DNA of 64,000 nt from Nymphaea colorata (GCF_008831285.2 NC_045142.1:3043001-3107000), one strand, 5' to 3'. Shown: positions 21,220 to 36,400, counted from the stretch's first letter. The notes: generated from the letters alone by a model not told the origin. Numbers and translations: made by a program.

Positions 21220-24200
21220 CCGGATCCCTCTCGGACGATCACCGATTGCTGCCCTCTGCTCTCTTCAACCAACTCACCTGACTTTTGATTCTCCTGTTGA
21301 ATATAAAAGGAGGAAATGGTGGGAAAGCCGCTTTCGGTGTAAATCGTTGGGATTCGGATTGGATCCACGCTTCGGATTGGGTCCACGCTTTATTGAGTCC
21401 AAGCTGATCTGGTCTCTTATAAACCGGATCGGACTTGATTTGGATCTGACTGCTTACATGTTGCACCTATGGATGCTTGGGCTTGAAAATTGGGTGCAGC
21501 GTTGACCCGACTCAACTAGATAACTTATTCTTAATATTATTTTATTCATCTATATATATAATTATATATATTTTACTACAATTAATTATATTTATATATT
21601 ATTTTAATATAATTTTAACCGGGCTCCGAATAGGCGTTTCGAGTAATTGGGCCAGGTGCCGCAAGTCAGAGCCGGGCCGGCTCGATGCCCAATCTTAATC
21701 GCAACCACGTCAAGTCTTTGACTTCTTTGATGTAACATTGCATTTGAAAGTATCAGGATCACATATGCTTTGGTGCTCTGATTGTCTTTGATTTAAAAAT
21801 CTTAAGATTTGAAACTCATTGAGGGTGGAGCTGAGATTTTTTTTAAGGTGAGACTTTATTTTTCAAAAGTTTTACAATAGCCAAATAAAAATAAGATTTA
21901 GTATGAGGATCTACATCTTAATCGGACATATTTCAGCTTTTGTTAAAATATTGAAACTATAGTTTGGCCCTTGTGAAGAAAAAATTATATTTCAGCTTTC
22001 CCTTAAAAGTGTTAACTTTTTGCTTGTGTGTGAGCATGAACTTCATGTGTAAGTGAAAATTATGCAAGCCAAGCTTTATCCCATCAGAGGCACATGTGGC
22101 GTGTGTGGGCAACTGCCCACATATACCAACAACATAAATTACTTGCGTACTTATTAGTATCTCATAGCTATTTGCTTAGCCATTTAGTTTTTTTTATATT
22201 TCTGTCTCTCAATCATTCGTTTTTAAGAAATGAAACAAGAAATTTCTAACCCTATCATTGGTTTGTCCAAACTGTTTCATATGATGAGTCCAAGTATTGG
22301 ATTCTGGATCTGCTTCCCTTGAAGCTCCTCAAACGACCCCCTAATATGCGAGAGAAACTCCTGCTAATAAGCTTTAGAGCTGGCCATAAATATACCTAAA
22401 GTAAATAAGAACCATGCACTTAAATGAAAACAATCCGAACCTAAGCAAGTTTCTGACATTTTACTAAGACTTGACAGTGTTCTTGTAAGAACTTCATTAA
22501 AAAATGCACCACATAAGCTCTTTCTTGCTGAAGAAAGGTCATAATCAGAATGTCCTTTTGGTTTGCCAAAAGTTTAAACCTGCCTTGACTAGTTTGTTTG
22601 TCTCATTTATCAAATTCAATCATATGTATTGTAGTTTGCATCATGCAACATGGCCGTCACAACTATGAACAATGCAAATGTCCAAGGTCTTACATGTTCT
22701 TTTATTTCTCGGGTCAAGATACTTAGTTTAATAAAATTCAAACTAAAAAATGTCAAGATTTTAGTAAACCACTGGTTATATATATATATATATATAGCAA
22801 AATGTTAATAGAGATCTGGAGTTTGTGGGAGGAAATTTCAAGGTTTTCATGCCGGCATGGCAACGATGACAGGATGTTACTGTCATATAAGTTTGATTTA
22901 GAAAATAGGGCAAATTCATGAAACACTTGTTACAATGTTTCATGAATCTACTCAAAAAATGGGATAAATTCATGGGACCGTTGGTCTTGCCAAGTAGTTC
23001 CTTAAAGGTTGTTTGACAACAGAGACACTTTGTAAGTGTCACATGAACTATCCCAAAGAGTAGGGTAGATTCATCGGACACTAAAATACTTTGTTCAATG
23101 AACCTACTCCAAACATTGGGATAGATTTACGGGATACTCGAAAATTTCTCTGCTGACAAACTACAGCTTAAGTTATTTTATCATGTAAGTTCTCCAAGGT
23201 AACTATTCCATCTTAGATTTGAGGTGATTTTGGATCATCAAATTTTAGATTTGAGGTAATAATCGAGGGTTTTTTTCAAAACTAAGGTTTGAGAAGACAT
23301 CAACCAACTTATTTTAATCACTCTTTGCTACTTAAATGAGCCAGACTACTATCACACAGGATACATGCTCTTGGTTCGGTGGATCTCAACCTGCCCAATG
23401 CGGTTCAAGAAGAGGCATGTCTCCTATATGACTCTATGGGCACAACTCATCTATCGTCTCATTGTTTTGACCTAATAGATGCAATACAATGTTTATTACT
23501 TTATCAATTTGGTCACTTTAACTAGATGTCATTTATTTTATTTTTATCGAACATTTTGATTTTTTTTTTTTCAAAACTCTCTAAGATCTTTCAAAAAAAA
23601 AAACCAACTTTTCATGAGAAAAACCTCACCGATCAAACTCTGAACAATATTTGTAGCTATGTCAGATAAAAAATCCGGGATAACAAATGACCCTAAAGAT
23701 GGTTAATTCCTTACTGTATTCTAAAATATGCCCATTCAAATCCAATTGATGGCAAATCTATTTGATTCATTAAGCCATCTTTTATACATCACCATTTTTT
23801 ATTATTTTTATATAACTTTTTAACTTTTTCTTAGTTTTTACTTTAATCAGATGATAACGAAAACTAATCACAGCCTTGGAGCCAATCTCATGACTGGACA
23901 ACCTAAGTGTAGTTCTCAACAAAATCTCCACAGCATTCTCTTGGAAGAATTCCACATTGGGTCCATGAATCAAACAACTTCCTTGATCTCTGTTCGAGTA
24001 GTTTACTGATTCTGTAAGTTGTGAGCATGACTTGGTAGGAACGATTCTGCCCACAATAAACTGTCTGCATGAATTTTGCCACATTGAATGACAGACTCAG
24101 ATTCATAAAGAGGAATTATCAGTAGAATTCGATCTGCCAACTTCTCTGTGGCAGTAGAGGCACAGCTCCATTACTTCCGATTCATAAACTGTTAAATCAG

Positions 24201-24722
24201 AAGAACAATATAGGTAACAAAGACTTCATTGTTGCAGATTTTATATGGAAGCCAAAGATGTTTATACACCATTCGAAAGTTTCAGCAAAGAATCCACAAC
24301 AGAACTGGCAGAGGGACAGAGGACCTTTATGATATCGACATTTAGTTATATACAAAACAATTCTTCCAGTTGCAGATTTGCAAAAACTGGAATCTACTAC
24401 ATGCTAGAACTTATACGTAGAATTTTGTAGCCCACAAGTTTGAGAACTCCACAAATTCGAAAACCATGAAATTGAAATTTCATGACGGTATGCACCTCTC
24501 ACATGTTCCAATCGAAGCCAAAGATCCTTGGCAAAGCACACTGGAAGAAAATTCTTGGGCATGATCCAGTCGCTATTGCAGAACCTGTGACAGCTAAATC
24601 AGGGGGTGGAAAGCTGCAGAATATCATAGTCAGCACATCAAAATGTTCGGATGTTGGATCAAACAGGACCAAATTCAAGAACTCGATCGCGTTTTATGGG
24701 ATCCTAGATGTCCATAGAGTGT
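21220..24722. other. Intergenic region between the kinase and the first PHT4;5 gene
   Basis: The first ~250 bp form the kinase promoter and 5' UTR. The rest is AT-rich with no convincing gene. It includes a (TA)n run near 22778-22797 and, at about 22830-23150, repeated phrases such as TTCATGAATCTACTC, GTTTGACAACA and GGGTAGATTCATCGG. These belong to a dispersed MITE-like family also seen near 37975, 45840, 49455 and 57575. Confidence 0.5.
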
Positions 24723-27700
24723 TCAAAAGACTCTCTCTCCAGTTGCAAAGAGGTTCCAGAAGACTGTGGTTACAAAATATAGACAGGCAGTCACAGTTAA
24801 GAATGCCTGGAAGGATCCCAGCCACTGAACAAAGTAGCCAGTCCCTATTGTGCTCACTATTGCTGCCAATGTCCCCAGTGAGTTTGTTATTCCTGCCAAA
24901 AAGAAGGAGCAGAATGTGATTAGTTCTGGGAAATCAATGGATTCATGTAAAAATTGATAAACGAAAACGCAGATAATATAAAACAGATTCCATAAACTGC
25001 AGTCAACTATAGATTAGCCCACAAAATTGGTATAGGAAAACAATGGCAATGATATTTGGAATCAATGGTTTCTGGCTGCACGTCATATATAGCAAAATGA
25101 ACAGGTAAAATTTACTGTATCTTCCACTTAGTGGTAACAGTGATACATTTACAGTAAAACTTTTAGCAGGTCAAAAATGGTGTCTTAGAAGCATATAGAT
25201 TCTACTTAGAGATCTTGATGCTAATCTTGTTCTTGAGATAACATTTGATCCACTCTGCTAGAAGGCAAAACAAATTGATGCTAGGAATCCTAAGGCTTAG
25301 GAAATAAACAGCTGGTTGAAGGCAATGAGGTCAGGCACAGTAGTGCATTCCCTTATGTAAAAACAACCCATTAGTTGTAAGGTCATTGTCATCCATGTCA
25401 TAGATTCTTAGGCCAAGCAGTTGTGGGATTATTTTCTTAATCAACAGTTGGACTACACCTATAAATCTACAGAGTTTTCTTGTGCTTTAAACAACAGTTA
25501 AGTTGTTCAAGGAGAACATGAAGTGACATGTGTCCCTCTTTCAGCACGAAACGACAAGACAGGTCCTTGTCAAGCTTGCCTGCTACAAGCAAGGCAAAGT
25601 TCCATGGCAGGGGGCGGCGGCCGTAGATCTTCAAGTTGAAAGAGGTCAAAAGTTCAGTGGTAAGGACACTTCTCCTAGCATGATCTTCCAACACATGATG
25701 ATCCCAAGTTTGCCTAAAAATTTAAGTTGAAGGAGGCAAAGAAATCAATATTAGAACAGTGAAGCTTACCATGGAGGAATCCTGCATATTGTGGGGCAAT
25801 ATCCTGATCAATGAAGAAGAGAGAAAAAAAAAAAATTATCAGGAATGTTTCAGTATAGAACTGTAAAGCTTGTTGCTCTATGGTAGAAAATGGTTGTTGA
25901 TGCTAATGGGCGAAGTGCTCATCTTAGTTGGCACCCAAAACATGACCTCAAGATTACTTTTAAAACCCATGAAATTGACTTTAAGAAATAAAATGAGAAA
26001 AAAAATAACAAAGTGTGTCCAACATTTGAGAAAATAACAAATCCTTGCTCAACTTTTGAAAGTCAACAAATAGGCGTCCAAGTTTTAAAAGAAATTCTCA
26101 AAGAGCCATCTAATTCTTGAGCTGCATGCCCAAGAACTTGATCAGGTCAAGATGACATATTTTGGCGAGGTGGTGCAAGCAGATAGTGTCAAACTTCGCC
26201 GAGCCAAGCTCGAACATAGGGCTATTTCAAGTAGACCGAGCGGCGTGCTCGAACAAGGTGCCAGAGCCAAGGTGGGGCCGACAGGGGCCATGGCGGCCAC
26301 TTACCCTCATAAAAAATTCCTAGCTCCGCTCCTGGCATGCGCCAACTTATTAAAAAGCATTGCCATTTGCCAATTTACCAAGGATTATAAGTGTTTGGGT
26401 TGAGGGCATACTTGCATGTTGAGAAGGAAGCCTGCCTGGCTGAAGGAGCTGAAGCTGAGAGCTATTGTGAGGAGGAGCGCCGCCGCAGTTGGTGTTGTTG
26501 CATATCGCAGGCAGAGTAGGGACACTCCTGGCCCTATGAAGCCCACTGACTGCCATATTACCAATAATAAGAAGACGTCAAAACAAGACAGAGAGAGTTG
26601 GGCCACTGGCTGGTATGATGCCAGACACTTGGACACATTTTTAAAAAATGCATATTAGTTTTTGTATTTTGCATGTTGATTGTAAAGCAATCAACACTAT
26701 TTTTTAGTATAAATTCTTCAAAGTATAGTTTTTTCATCTGTTTTGTATTTTTCTCACCTATTTTGTACTAACTTTATACATTTTGTGGAATTATGTACAC
26801 ACAAACATATATGCATATGTACCTGTTGTATCCCGGTATTCAAATTTTTTTTAAATTATCATATCTCTAGCTATAAGCCTCTAAAACATGGTGCCCCCAA
26901 ATTTTTCATTCAACAAATTTGTTGATGCTTATTTAGGGGGAAAGCTATCTTCAGCAAAGCCATATCCTTATACTTCTATGGTTCTAGCTTCCTTTCGGAC
27001 TTAAAATGATCTATAATATGTCATTTAACTCAAGTGTTGTACTTTCCACTATTTAATCGCTGTCTGTGGGTCCCATTCCAACCTTGGAAAATGAGTGGCT
27101 CGCTCAATGAAACGAAAAATTCGTTGGGAAAAACTTTCAGTGGGAAGAATGGACTAATTTCCCATGACAATTTATCTCGGATTTCTGGGGAAAGATCCCT
27201 TAGAAGCTATGTTTGATAAACCAAGGATCTGAGATGCAGATATCTCCAGTTGGACGCCAAGTCAGGGGTTTCATCCCCTTTAGCGTGGACCTGAAATCCA
27301 GATTTCTTAGCACCGCAGAGATCCAACTATTTGTTTAACTGGTAAGACTTACAAAACGTGGATTTCATATCTTGCTCTGATTGAAGATCCATTAATGTAG
27401 ATCTAAAATCCAGATCTCATAACACTGCCGAGATTTAACAATTTGTTTAAATGGTAGGTTCTAAAGAACGTGGATTTTGGATCAGTCTCGGATTTGAGAT
27501 CTAAAAAGGAATGCTTATATGGACCACCAGGAGTACCTGCATGATCTTTCGCACTGAAGTGACCGAACACCCGGACTGGATCAAAAAGTCCGAGATGGAT
27601 CCAGCAATGTAACCCGAGACTGCCATCATCCCCCACGGGAGTGCACTGAACCACGCTGCCTGCTTCAGATTGATGTTGAAAACCTGCATTTTCCTTTTCA

Positions 27701-30700
27701 AGTTAAGAAATTGGATTATCTAATAACATGATCACTCTGTTAATGGAGATCCAATTCCACTTATCTCGATGAAAAATGTCTTAAAAAATGAATTAAGACT
27801 GTTAATTACCATCTTGAAGTACGCCGGCATCCACGACAAGAGCACGAAATAACCCTGCAATTAGCATAAATTAATCCCGAAATTAATCCAAGTGGAACCA
27901 GATCCTTCAGCAACATTCCGGTCCAAATCTATGCAACTTCTCATGGATCCACCTCTAAAACTTTCAACACTACAATGAAGCTTGAACTCATAAAGTGCAT
28001 CAAGCAAAAAACATAAAGTATGGATTCATCACAAAAAAGATGGAGGATCCAAATCCTTAAGGGGGCATTTGTTTCCTTCTGATCCAAGATCCAAGGTGTT
28101 GTGAGATCACTAAGAATCTCATGATTTAAGGTTTTTGACTCTCCCCAATTGGATCTCAAATAGGACGTTCTAGCCACATACTAAGATATCAAATTCTCAT
28201 TTTTAGAGTGGTGAAAGCTCTGTCATACGGATACTTGGATTTAGCCCACGTACCCGTATCCGATACGCGGACACGCGTATCTGGATACAGGACACAGCTG
28301 GAACACACCAAAAAATAAACTATTAGTTTAATATTTTTTTTTCATTTTATCATTTTTTTTGTGATGCATCCAATTATTTTGTATGAACAATTCTTTCAAA
28401 TACTAGCACTTTTGTGATAAAACAAACTTTTTATAAAAGTGAACTATTAATTTAATGTTTTTTTTCATTTTATTATTTTTGAGAATATAAAATTTGCCTT
28501 ATCTGCGTATCTAAAATTTTCAAAATTACTGTGTCCGTACCCGTATCGCCGTACCCATACCCGTATCGTATCCGCACCCATGTGACATAAGGTGAAAGCC
28601 AATTATCTTTGTGGGTCTCATATAAAACAGATTTCAGATCAGCTTTAGATCTCATATCCCAAGCTATCAATGATACCTCAAGTTTCTTATCAACGAATCT
28701 AAAGATTGATAATCATAATTGGAATCATATGTTCAATTAAGAAACGAGTTACTATATATTTCTAGAATATGCCAAACTATGATCTGCTTTGATGATAATG
28801 GTGTCTCACTTTCGATGAACATAAGGCCGGAAATGGGTCCGATCTAGCACCAGGGCCCTGTCATTTTCTATTGTAATACATAAAATATTCACGAGACCAC
28901 CATCTTCTTATTTAGCAACTCAATTTCAGGAAACAGTTGAACTAAAAACAAAAAACAGTTGGCAGGCAGAAGATAAAGTTAATCTTTGTTAAAGATTTCT
29001 AGCGACGGATTTGAACTTACCCAGTTGTTTGTAACGTTAGCAAAAACGATTGCCCATGTTGGCAGCTTGGAGAACAAATGCCTGAGGCTAGGAAGCTTTC
29101 TGTTCTTGGCCGCCGCCGATCTCTTTCCGGCACCTATCAGCCTGAGCTCCGACGCGCTGATGCTTTCGCAGTCTTGCGGATCATTGGCGACGCCGGGGAC
29201 CCAGAAGGACAGCCACAGGAAGCCGAGCGACGCTAGAAGCGCGAACGGCCCGGAGATCCCGAGCGTCGCCATGAGCGGCGGAGCCACCAGCAGCCCTATG
29301 ACGTTCCCGACGTGGAATCCGGCCATGGAGATGCCCACTGCACTTGCACGCTCGTTGGGTGGGAACCACCTGTGTCAACAACATGCCTTTGTTAGATACC
29401 AAGTTTCTTGAGCTCAAGCTCTTACTCTACAACAGCAGCAACAGACTTGTTAATGAATTGGATTTGAAGATTTGGATTCAAGGACCGTCCAAGCCTGATC
29501 TAGATCAGTCAGATTCAGTAAAGCAAATCAAGCCAACTCAATGATTGACTCAGATTTGAAAGCAATTTATATGTTTATGCTGATGGAGATGGAGCTGGTA
29601 ACGATTACGATTATGAAGAACACTGTTTTTCAATTGAGAAAGGAATAAGTGTAACTTTACACATTTAAAGCCGCCGACAGCTATGAAAAAACAATTTTCT
29701 TATATGATTAGCCAACATTCCATAACTTAACTATACGTGAACTTAGTCAAAGGTTGGACCATGCAATTACCTAACCTCACTTGATTGGATTGACTCAATC
29801 AGATGATCTCTATCCAGATTCGACTTCAGGTATCTGCTTGTGATTACCAGATCGTATATATTTCTGTACAAAGAGATATAATTTGGATTTTTCTTTTTAA
29901 ACCAACTTTACAACCACATACTGTTGAATACTTTTAAAAGTTTTTTTTTTGTTTCTCAGAAAAAAAAGGGAAGTATAGCTAAACTCCATAGAAAGAGCAC
30001 CCAATTCACATCCATTGGGCCCGTTCGGAACGCTTTGTCCGAGACAAAATGTATCCCCTCTTGTGAGACAGAAGCCAATGTTTATACACGCACATCGATA
30101 GTAATATATTTCAGAACTTGCGTTTGTTATAGAGGCTTAGAAATATTGTCACGAACACTCTGCTACAGAAGCAAACACGCCTTAGATTTATACACATTCA
30201 GTAAATTGTAAAAGAGGAAAAACCGAAAAAGACAATGGTAAGTCGGAGCAAAGCCACTCACCCGGAGAGCAGCGTGTTCATGCAGGGCATGGCGACGCCC
30301 TCGGCGAGGCCGAACAGGGTGCGGACGGCGAGGAGCATGCCGGTCGAGTGCTGCGACGCCCATGGCGTGAGGAACGACGCCAGCGACCAGAGGGCGGCGC
30401 CCCAGGCCATCACCCTCTTCCCCCCGTATCGATCCGCCATGGCTCCTCCGGCTATGGATGACAGCAGGTAACCCCACAAGAAGGAAGACTGCACAGATTC
30501 AAGAATACCCAGATTCAAATAAGGTCATCTTAGTGAAGCAGAGCCAATTAGACATGAGATCTAATGAGCAGCGGGTTAATCTTCTTGTTTTGCCCTTGTT
30601 AATGGCGGAAACCAGGCAGAGAAGTTGGTTTTAGAATCAAAACTAGTTCTTTCAAAATAGTTTTTGATGCTTAAACTTAGTTGATGAGCTCAGACTTTGA

Positions 30701-31347
30701 TTCCGGTTAGATATGATCAACCACCGCGGGAGGTGGGAAAGAAACAGTTTTTAAATCTCAATATTGCCCCTACAAAAGTGGTCAATTTACAGGGCGACGC
30801 GTCCGCAAAGGTAGCTGCATCGGGGGCGTGCCGAGTAATTTGGCGACCGGAGAGCCGGCGGAGGGGAACTCACCTGAACGATGCCGAGGAAGGCGCTCGA
30901 CCAGCCGTAGCGGAGGGAGAGTGGGACGACGGCGACGGACATGACGACCCTGTTGGCGTTGCAGAGGCACATGACGAAGGCCACGAGCCCCACCACTTTG
31001 GCTCTCTCGGGAACGACGAACCGCCCGGCGGCCTCCCTCGCCAGCCCGCCCCGGACAGCGACGGCGGCCCTCCGATGATCCTCCTCGCCGCCAAGCCCCA
31101 CATTGGCCTCAGCCTCTCCGGGCCTGTCGAAGCCCACCGTCCAGTCCGGCAGCAGGCGGGCGGTCTCCGGCGCCCCCACCGTCGCGCACTTGAGCCGGAG
31201 GTCCCGGGGAGCGTTCAGCTTTGGGAAGGCCACCGAAGTCGACCGAGGACGGACTGCCGAATGGAAAGCATTACGATTCGAGGAAGGCGAAGAAGAGGAG
31301 GAAGAAGACACAGGCAAGGCCTTGAGCGCTAGCGACCATGCCTCCAT
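24723..31347 (-). CDS. PHT4;5: PHT4;5-type chloroplast anion/phosphate transporter, copy 1 (complete)
   Basis: Eight exons, 31347-30874, 30488-30262, 29369-29021, 27854-27810, 27683-27537, 26549-26412, 25803-25770 and 24892-24723, join in phase to 527 aa. The N terminus (MEAWSLALKALP then Ser-rich) looks like a plastid transit peptide of about 90-100 residues. The body is a major facilitator protein with ~12 membrane segments and family motifs: LCNANRVVMSVAVVPL, SSFLWGY, ADRYGGKRV (the loop 2-3 MFS motif), KLPTWAIVFANVTNNW, NLKQAAWFSALPWG, FSSFSQAGFLLNMQDIAPQY, GTLAAIVSTIGTGYF. PHT4 proteins move phosphate or related anions, usually across plastid envelopes. The C terminus FATGERVF is the family end. 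An in-frame ATG at 31440 is less likely because its extension is not transit-like. A second copy with the same exon plan lies at 42238-49073. Confidence 0.9.
28219..28590. mobile_element. Mutator-like MITE with 9-bp target duplication in PHT4;5-1 intron 3
   Basis: GGTGAAAGC occurs at 28210-28218 and again at 28591-28599, bracketing a 372-bp element. The ends TCTGTCA...CGGATAC and GTATCCGCACCCATGTGACA are inverted relative to each other. Inside both ends are runs of CCCGTATC/GGATACG words. The 9-bp duplication is characteristic of Mutator-like elements. There is no coding capacity. Confidence 0.65.
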
Positions 31348-33333
31348 CTTAGGAGATCCTTCACAAATGTATACGTGAGGAAGGCCAATGGGTAGGAAAG
31401 AAGGGATTTTGGTTTGTGGGTAGCGTTTCAACCTCTCCAAATACGGTGATGCTTGCTTCTGCAGACATCAACAAACAGAGAGAAAGAGAGAGAGAGGGGA
31501 CGGAGAGAGATAGATGACGACGATGATGATGGCGGTGGTGTTGGTGAAAATTTACAAAACGATGTGATTTAAATGCCAATGGTAGCTTGTGGGTAGCGTT
31601 TATACAGTGATCTTTGCTTCTGAAAACATCAACAAGCAGAAGAGATAGAAAGAGCGAGATGGCAGATAATGATGCCGAAGGAAATGTAGAGAAGGTTGTG
31701 ATTTGGGTAGTCGGTTCAGTTTCAGCCCCTAAATCTTGGTGATAGATTCTCTCGAAAGTGAAGATGAATGGAGAGATGTAGAGCTCCTCCGGAGAAACAG
31801 AGCTCTGAACAGAGAGCTTTTCCTCCTTTGGAGAGAGAGAGAGAGGGAGATAGGGAGACACTCCTGCTGATTTATGCGCCTCCAACTTTCACCTTGGTGG
31901 GGCTCAGCCGATCAAGAAACGGTGAAAACGCGCGTTGGGGGTTGGAAAATTGACGGCTTCTTCAACATTAATGGCCGTCGTTCACAGGTGGACCTGGTGG
32001 AGTTATTTTAGGAGACCCAATTTTTCAAAAAAGGAGCCGTCGGTCATTTCCATATCTTCTGCTTAAAAATGCTCCTCAATGTGCGCATCGGTATCGGCGC
32101 AGATGCGGCGAAGGCACCTGGAAGAACGCAGGTCATTACCATTTACCAACATTCAGTTTGTTTTTTCATGAAATTATTAAGAAATAATTAGGTTTTTCTA
32201 ATGAATTCAAGAAATTAATAAAAATAAATCGATTCAATATGAATATTGTGACCCGTATACGTTATTTTTACATATAATTTTAGTAACACATTTTTAACTT
32301 TGTTAGCACACCATGATTTTATACTTGGGACGGAAGAAAATGGAGGAAAGAAAATGATAGAGATGATAAAAGCGAAATGTTTAGACCAAACACCTCTATG
32401 TTTTCAAGACTATTTCAAGACTTGATGGGAAGTGATATACGTATCAAAAGAAAGGATTATACAAATGTTTGGAACAAAATGAATGAATATAAAACTAAAC
32501 TAATCCATGACTGTAAAAACTTGAAAAATGCTTGAATAGCTGAAAGAAGTTATCATGAGTTGTATATATATATACATATATATACAAAAATTCTGCGTTA
32601 TAAATATTATATACATATATATACAAAAATTCTGTGTTATAAATATTGTTGGATGACTAAAAATTAAAAAAATGTTATCAAAAGCACTTAAAAATATAAT
32701 TCAAATATGTTCGATGCCAAGGAGCTAAAGAAAAAAGTTGTTTGTAAAAGGTTGTTATAAGGACATCACCAATACTTTACCATGCAACTGTTGTTTAAAG
32801 TATAATTGCTGCATTATAAACCATATTTAATGCTTTAATACTTATTTTTTCGTAATAAATTTTTTATTTTTATTCTCACTTATTCAAAAAGATAGAGTGC
32901 ATCAGTAAACTAAAAAAATTGTGGTGCTGATATGCGAAAGCCAAAGGTAGCCCTATCTACAAGTGTCGGTTCATTTGAGAGGTGGAGGCAAGGATGGGGT
33001 GCAGCAATGCCTAGATATAAGTTGGTCCACAACTATATCACGACATTTTCTAATTAAAGAGAATACTCTTTAATAAATAAACACTGCAATGACTGCTGTT
33101 AGTTAGGGTAGATTTTCATAGGGTCTTTTCCGTTTTGCTTATTTATATTTTAAAAATTTTCACTTTAAATGAGTCTAATGTTCAAATCTTGTGGTTGTTG
33201 TCACGACTCACTGCGCTCATCCATTGAACCTTAATCGGTCCCGACGCAATTTTTATGAACCGTAAAGGTGATGTACACAAGGGGGAGGAATTGCCTCGCC
33301 TCTCTTCCGGGTGGTAGAGATAAACCATTGACC

Positions 33334-33403
<70 letters not shown>

Positions 33404-36400
33404 CGCGCTGGCGCTTAAAACTAGATTCAATAGAATCATTTTCGCTTATAACCACCAGTAGATGGGACAGCCAGCCTTTGTTTTGAGCTCTCATAACATC
33501 AACTCGGAAGGATGAACTGTTCCCCTCACTCGCACCAAAATAAAACATCTGTGATATGTTGTCATTTAGCCTAAGGTTTCTGTTCCAACAAAAATCAAAT
33601 TGGCATGTCATTGTCCATCTTGTGAACCCAAAGCAATTTGTCTTGACTCAACATAATTCTAATGTAATAAAAACAAAAAAGCTGGCCAATATTTGTGTAC
33701 TTAACTACCTCAATCTATTTTTCAGGTAATTTAATTGTGTGGGCTTGTATTTTTGTTTGAATCTGATTTGAGTCACATTGAGAAACATCTATCTAGTTGC
33801 TGATTCAGAAAGATTGCGACTCATTACCGAGAAGCGAGAAATGAAGCCCCCTCCTTCAGCCTGCTTGTGCGGCCCAAAATATAAGAATCCAGTTTGACGG
33901 ATCTCAACTACCCTCTAGCAGCTTCGATTTGTTAGACAGAAGTGTGGGTCTGCGGATTTTGAAAATTGGCTGGTTTATGAACTTGACCGAATCGGTCGTG
34001 AGCTCATAAAAAATTTCAAATTAAACGAGCAAAAACAAACAATTAAAATATCCAAAAGATTTACGCATGATACTGTTGAATTGGCGACCCAAATTGAATA
34101 CGTTGGCCAATAATTCGATTCAAAGTCTGCAGATTGAGGCCGATCAACATTTATGAATGAAATTAAGAAAATGTGTTTAAGTGACTCGTTCAAGCCTAGG
34201 GTAAGAAAATCAGGGATAGAGTCAAGGGGGCTTTGAGCTTCACTCAAAAAAATTAAAATTATTTTTAAAAAATTACATGTAAATTTTAAAAAAAGTTTTA
34301 TATAAAAATTTGAAAAATGATATTTCAACCCTATCAAAAATTTAAAAAACTATAGTTTAACTTTTTTTATAAAAAATTTCTGGCTATGCCCTTAAAAACA
34401 AATCATCCACCAAGCGACTTGACTTAGACTTATGCCCACCAACCGCCTTGCTCTTATTGGATGAACGCTCGGTAAATGTGAATTTTAGTTATATTGGACA
34501 CCATCCTGTAAATTTATAAAACCGAGCTGCCATTTTGACAATAATTTTTATACGAGAGAACGGATAAGAAGCCAGAAGGCCGCAACTGTCCACATCAGAT
34601 CCGCGTCACCACCAACCTCCGCGGGTTGGTGGGGAAAAATTGTCTCTTTCCGTTCAAACCCACTAAATGTTAAAAAATACAAAACAATACCTGCAGCCGA
34701 AGGCACTTTCCATGTCATGGTCATGACATGTTCCCACGTGATATTTATTTAATTGACAGGTAAAAAGCCTTTCAAATTCTACTTTTACCCATATACGAGA
34801 AGAACCATTCATTTCAGTATCCAGGGTATTGTGGTAATTTTCTTCACAAACATGCCCACTTGTCCCCATGCAGACTGAGTTTGCTTTTAATTAAAACTTT
34901 TTTTTTTCATTGTCAAACTTTTTTTCTACTGGCAACTACTGCGTCCGGACAGAACGGTTTAATTTTTCGAAGACCAAATTGCTCACCTCAGCATTATGAG
35001 TTTTGGAATTTACTGAGCTATTGCTTATAATGTCATTTTATAATATTTGGTCTAAGCTAATAAATACTAATCATGTCTGGATGTGATTTATTTTATGGAT
35101 TAGCATGTTTAATGATCTTGGTTTTAGTTAATATATGGTATTATGTGTGTCCTTAGTGGCTACACCCCTAAATTCACCTATGAGAGTGACCACATGTCAA
35201 TTGTTATTATTTTGTATCTATTGTTAAAACCATGTTTGTTTGGACTACATAAACAAAAATAAATGATATAATTTATATTAATTTACAATAATATGGTTTA
35301 CGTGAGTGAAGGTAAAAAAGAGACTCTGAACCGAAAAAGATGCTGTAAAATGTTGTTCATGCATGCGCAGAGAGAAAGAAATGTCACACAATAGAAAGTG
35401 ATAAATCTTTCTTTTCCTTCTCAATCCCTTTAATTTTGAAGCAATTGGATTTGCATTAAAGTATCATTTCATTCCCTTCCTTTCCTTTCACTTCCTTTGC
35501 AACCAAACAAATTTGTTACTTTTATTTTATTTTTTTCTTAATTAATCACCAAAGAAATGATTGATTGTTGTTTTCCTTATATTTCCCTCCATCCGAACAA
35601 GGAGTAAAAGAATTTTTCTTTTCTCTCAATTTCCTTTCATTTTCTTTGCACCCAAACACATTTATTAGCTTTTATTTTTTTTCTCTGCTTAGTAATTAGT
35701 CATTTAAACACGAGAAAGACCTTTATTTATTTTCCTTTTTCTTCCTCTCTCTCCATCCAAACAAGCTGTTAATTTAGAGAAACTTCAATTGTTTCTTTCT
35801 CTCTCTCAAAGTATTGATGCTGACAGTCTATCTTTATTTTTCTCTCTAAGCCCTTGAATAAAGTCATTTTACATGCAACTGCCTTTGATGCGACCAACAA
35901 AAAAAAAATGCTTATCCTTTTGACTCTTATTTGTCCTTTCTCTCATATTTTTTTCCAAAAAAAAAAACAAATTATATAGTAGGTATATAAACATAATAAG
36001 AACTTGATAAATATTTGACTATATATATCGGAATTGAATAACTTTGTCAGCAATTTTACTGGAATCGGTCATTTGGGGCTGATTTTTAATTTTTTACAGC
36101 ATTTGCAACGACAAAGGAATCAAATAAATATGACCATCTTTTTTCAGGAACGAAAAATTTATTGATCGTAAAGTTGATATTCAATTTACCCGATCAAAGA
36201 AGCATGAGATCACAAGATGGGTTTCACAAAAATTTGCGATGAGAAATCAGATATTTCATATTTGAGGCTGATCAGAAATCCAAATATATACAAACAAGTG
36301 GATCAAAAGAGTAGGGCATGGAAAAAAAAATTAACATGAGATTACAAAATCATAGTATTGAATTGAAGAAATGACATCTGATTGGATTCGATTTTAAACA

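Noticed and set aside
30697-31332. 211-codon plus-strand frame opposite PHT4;5-1 exon 1
   Set aside because: It is the antisense shadow of a GC-rich exon; its residues are Arg/Gly/Pro-rich without a family pattern.
33182-33611. Open frames rich in Ile-Tyr repeats on both strands
   Set aside because: They are translations of the (AT)n microsatellite; no other coding evidence exists.
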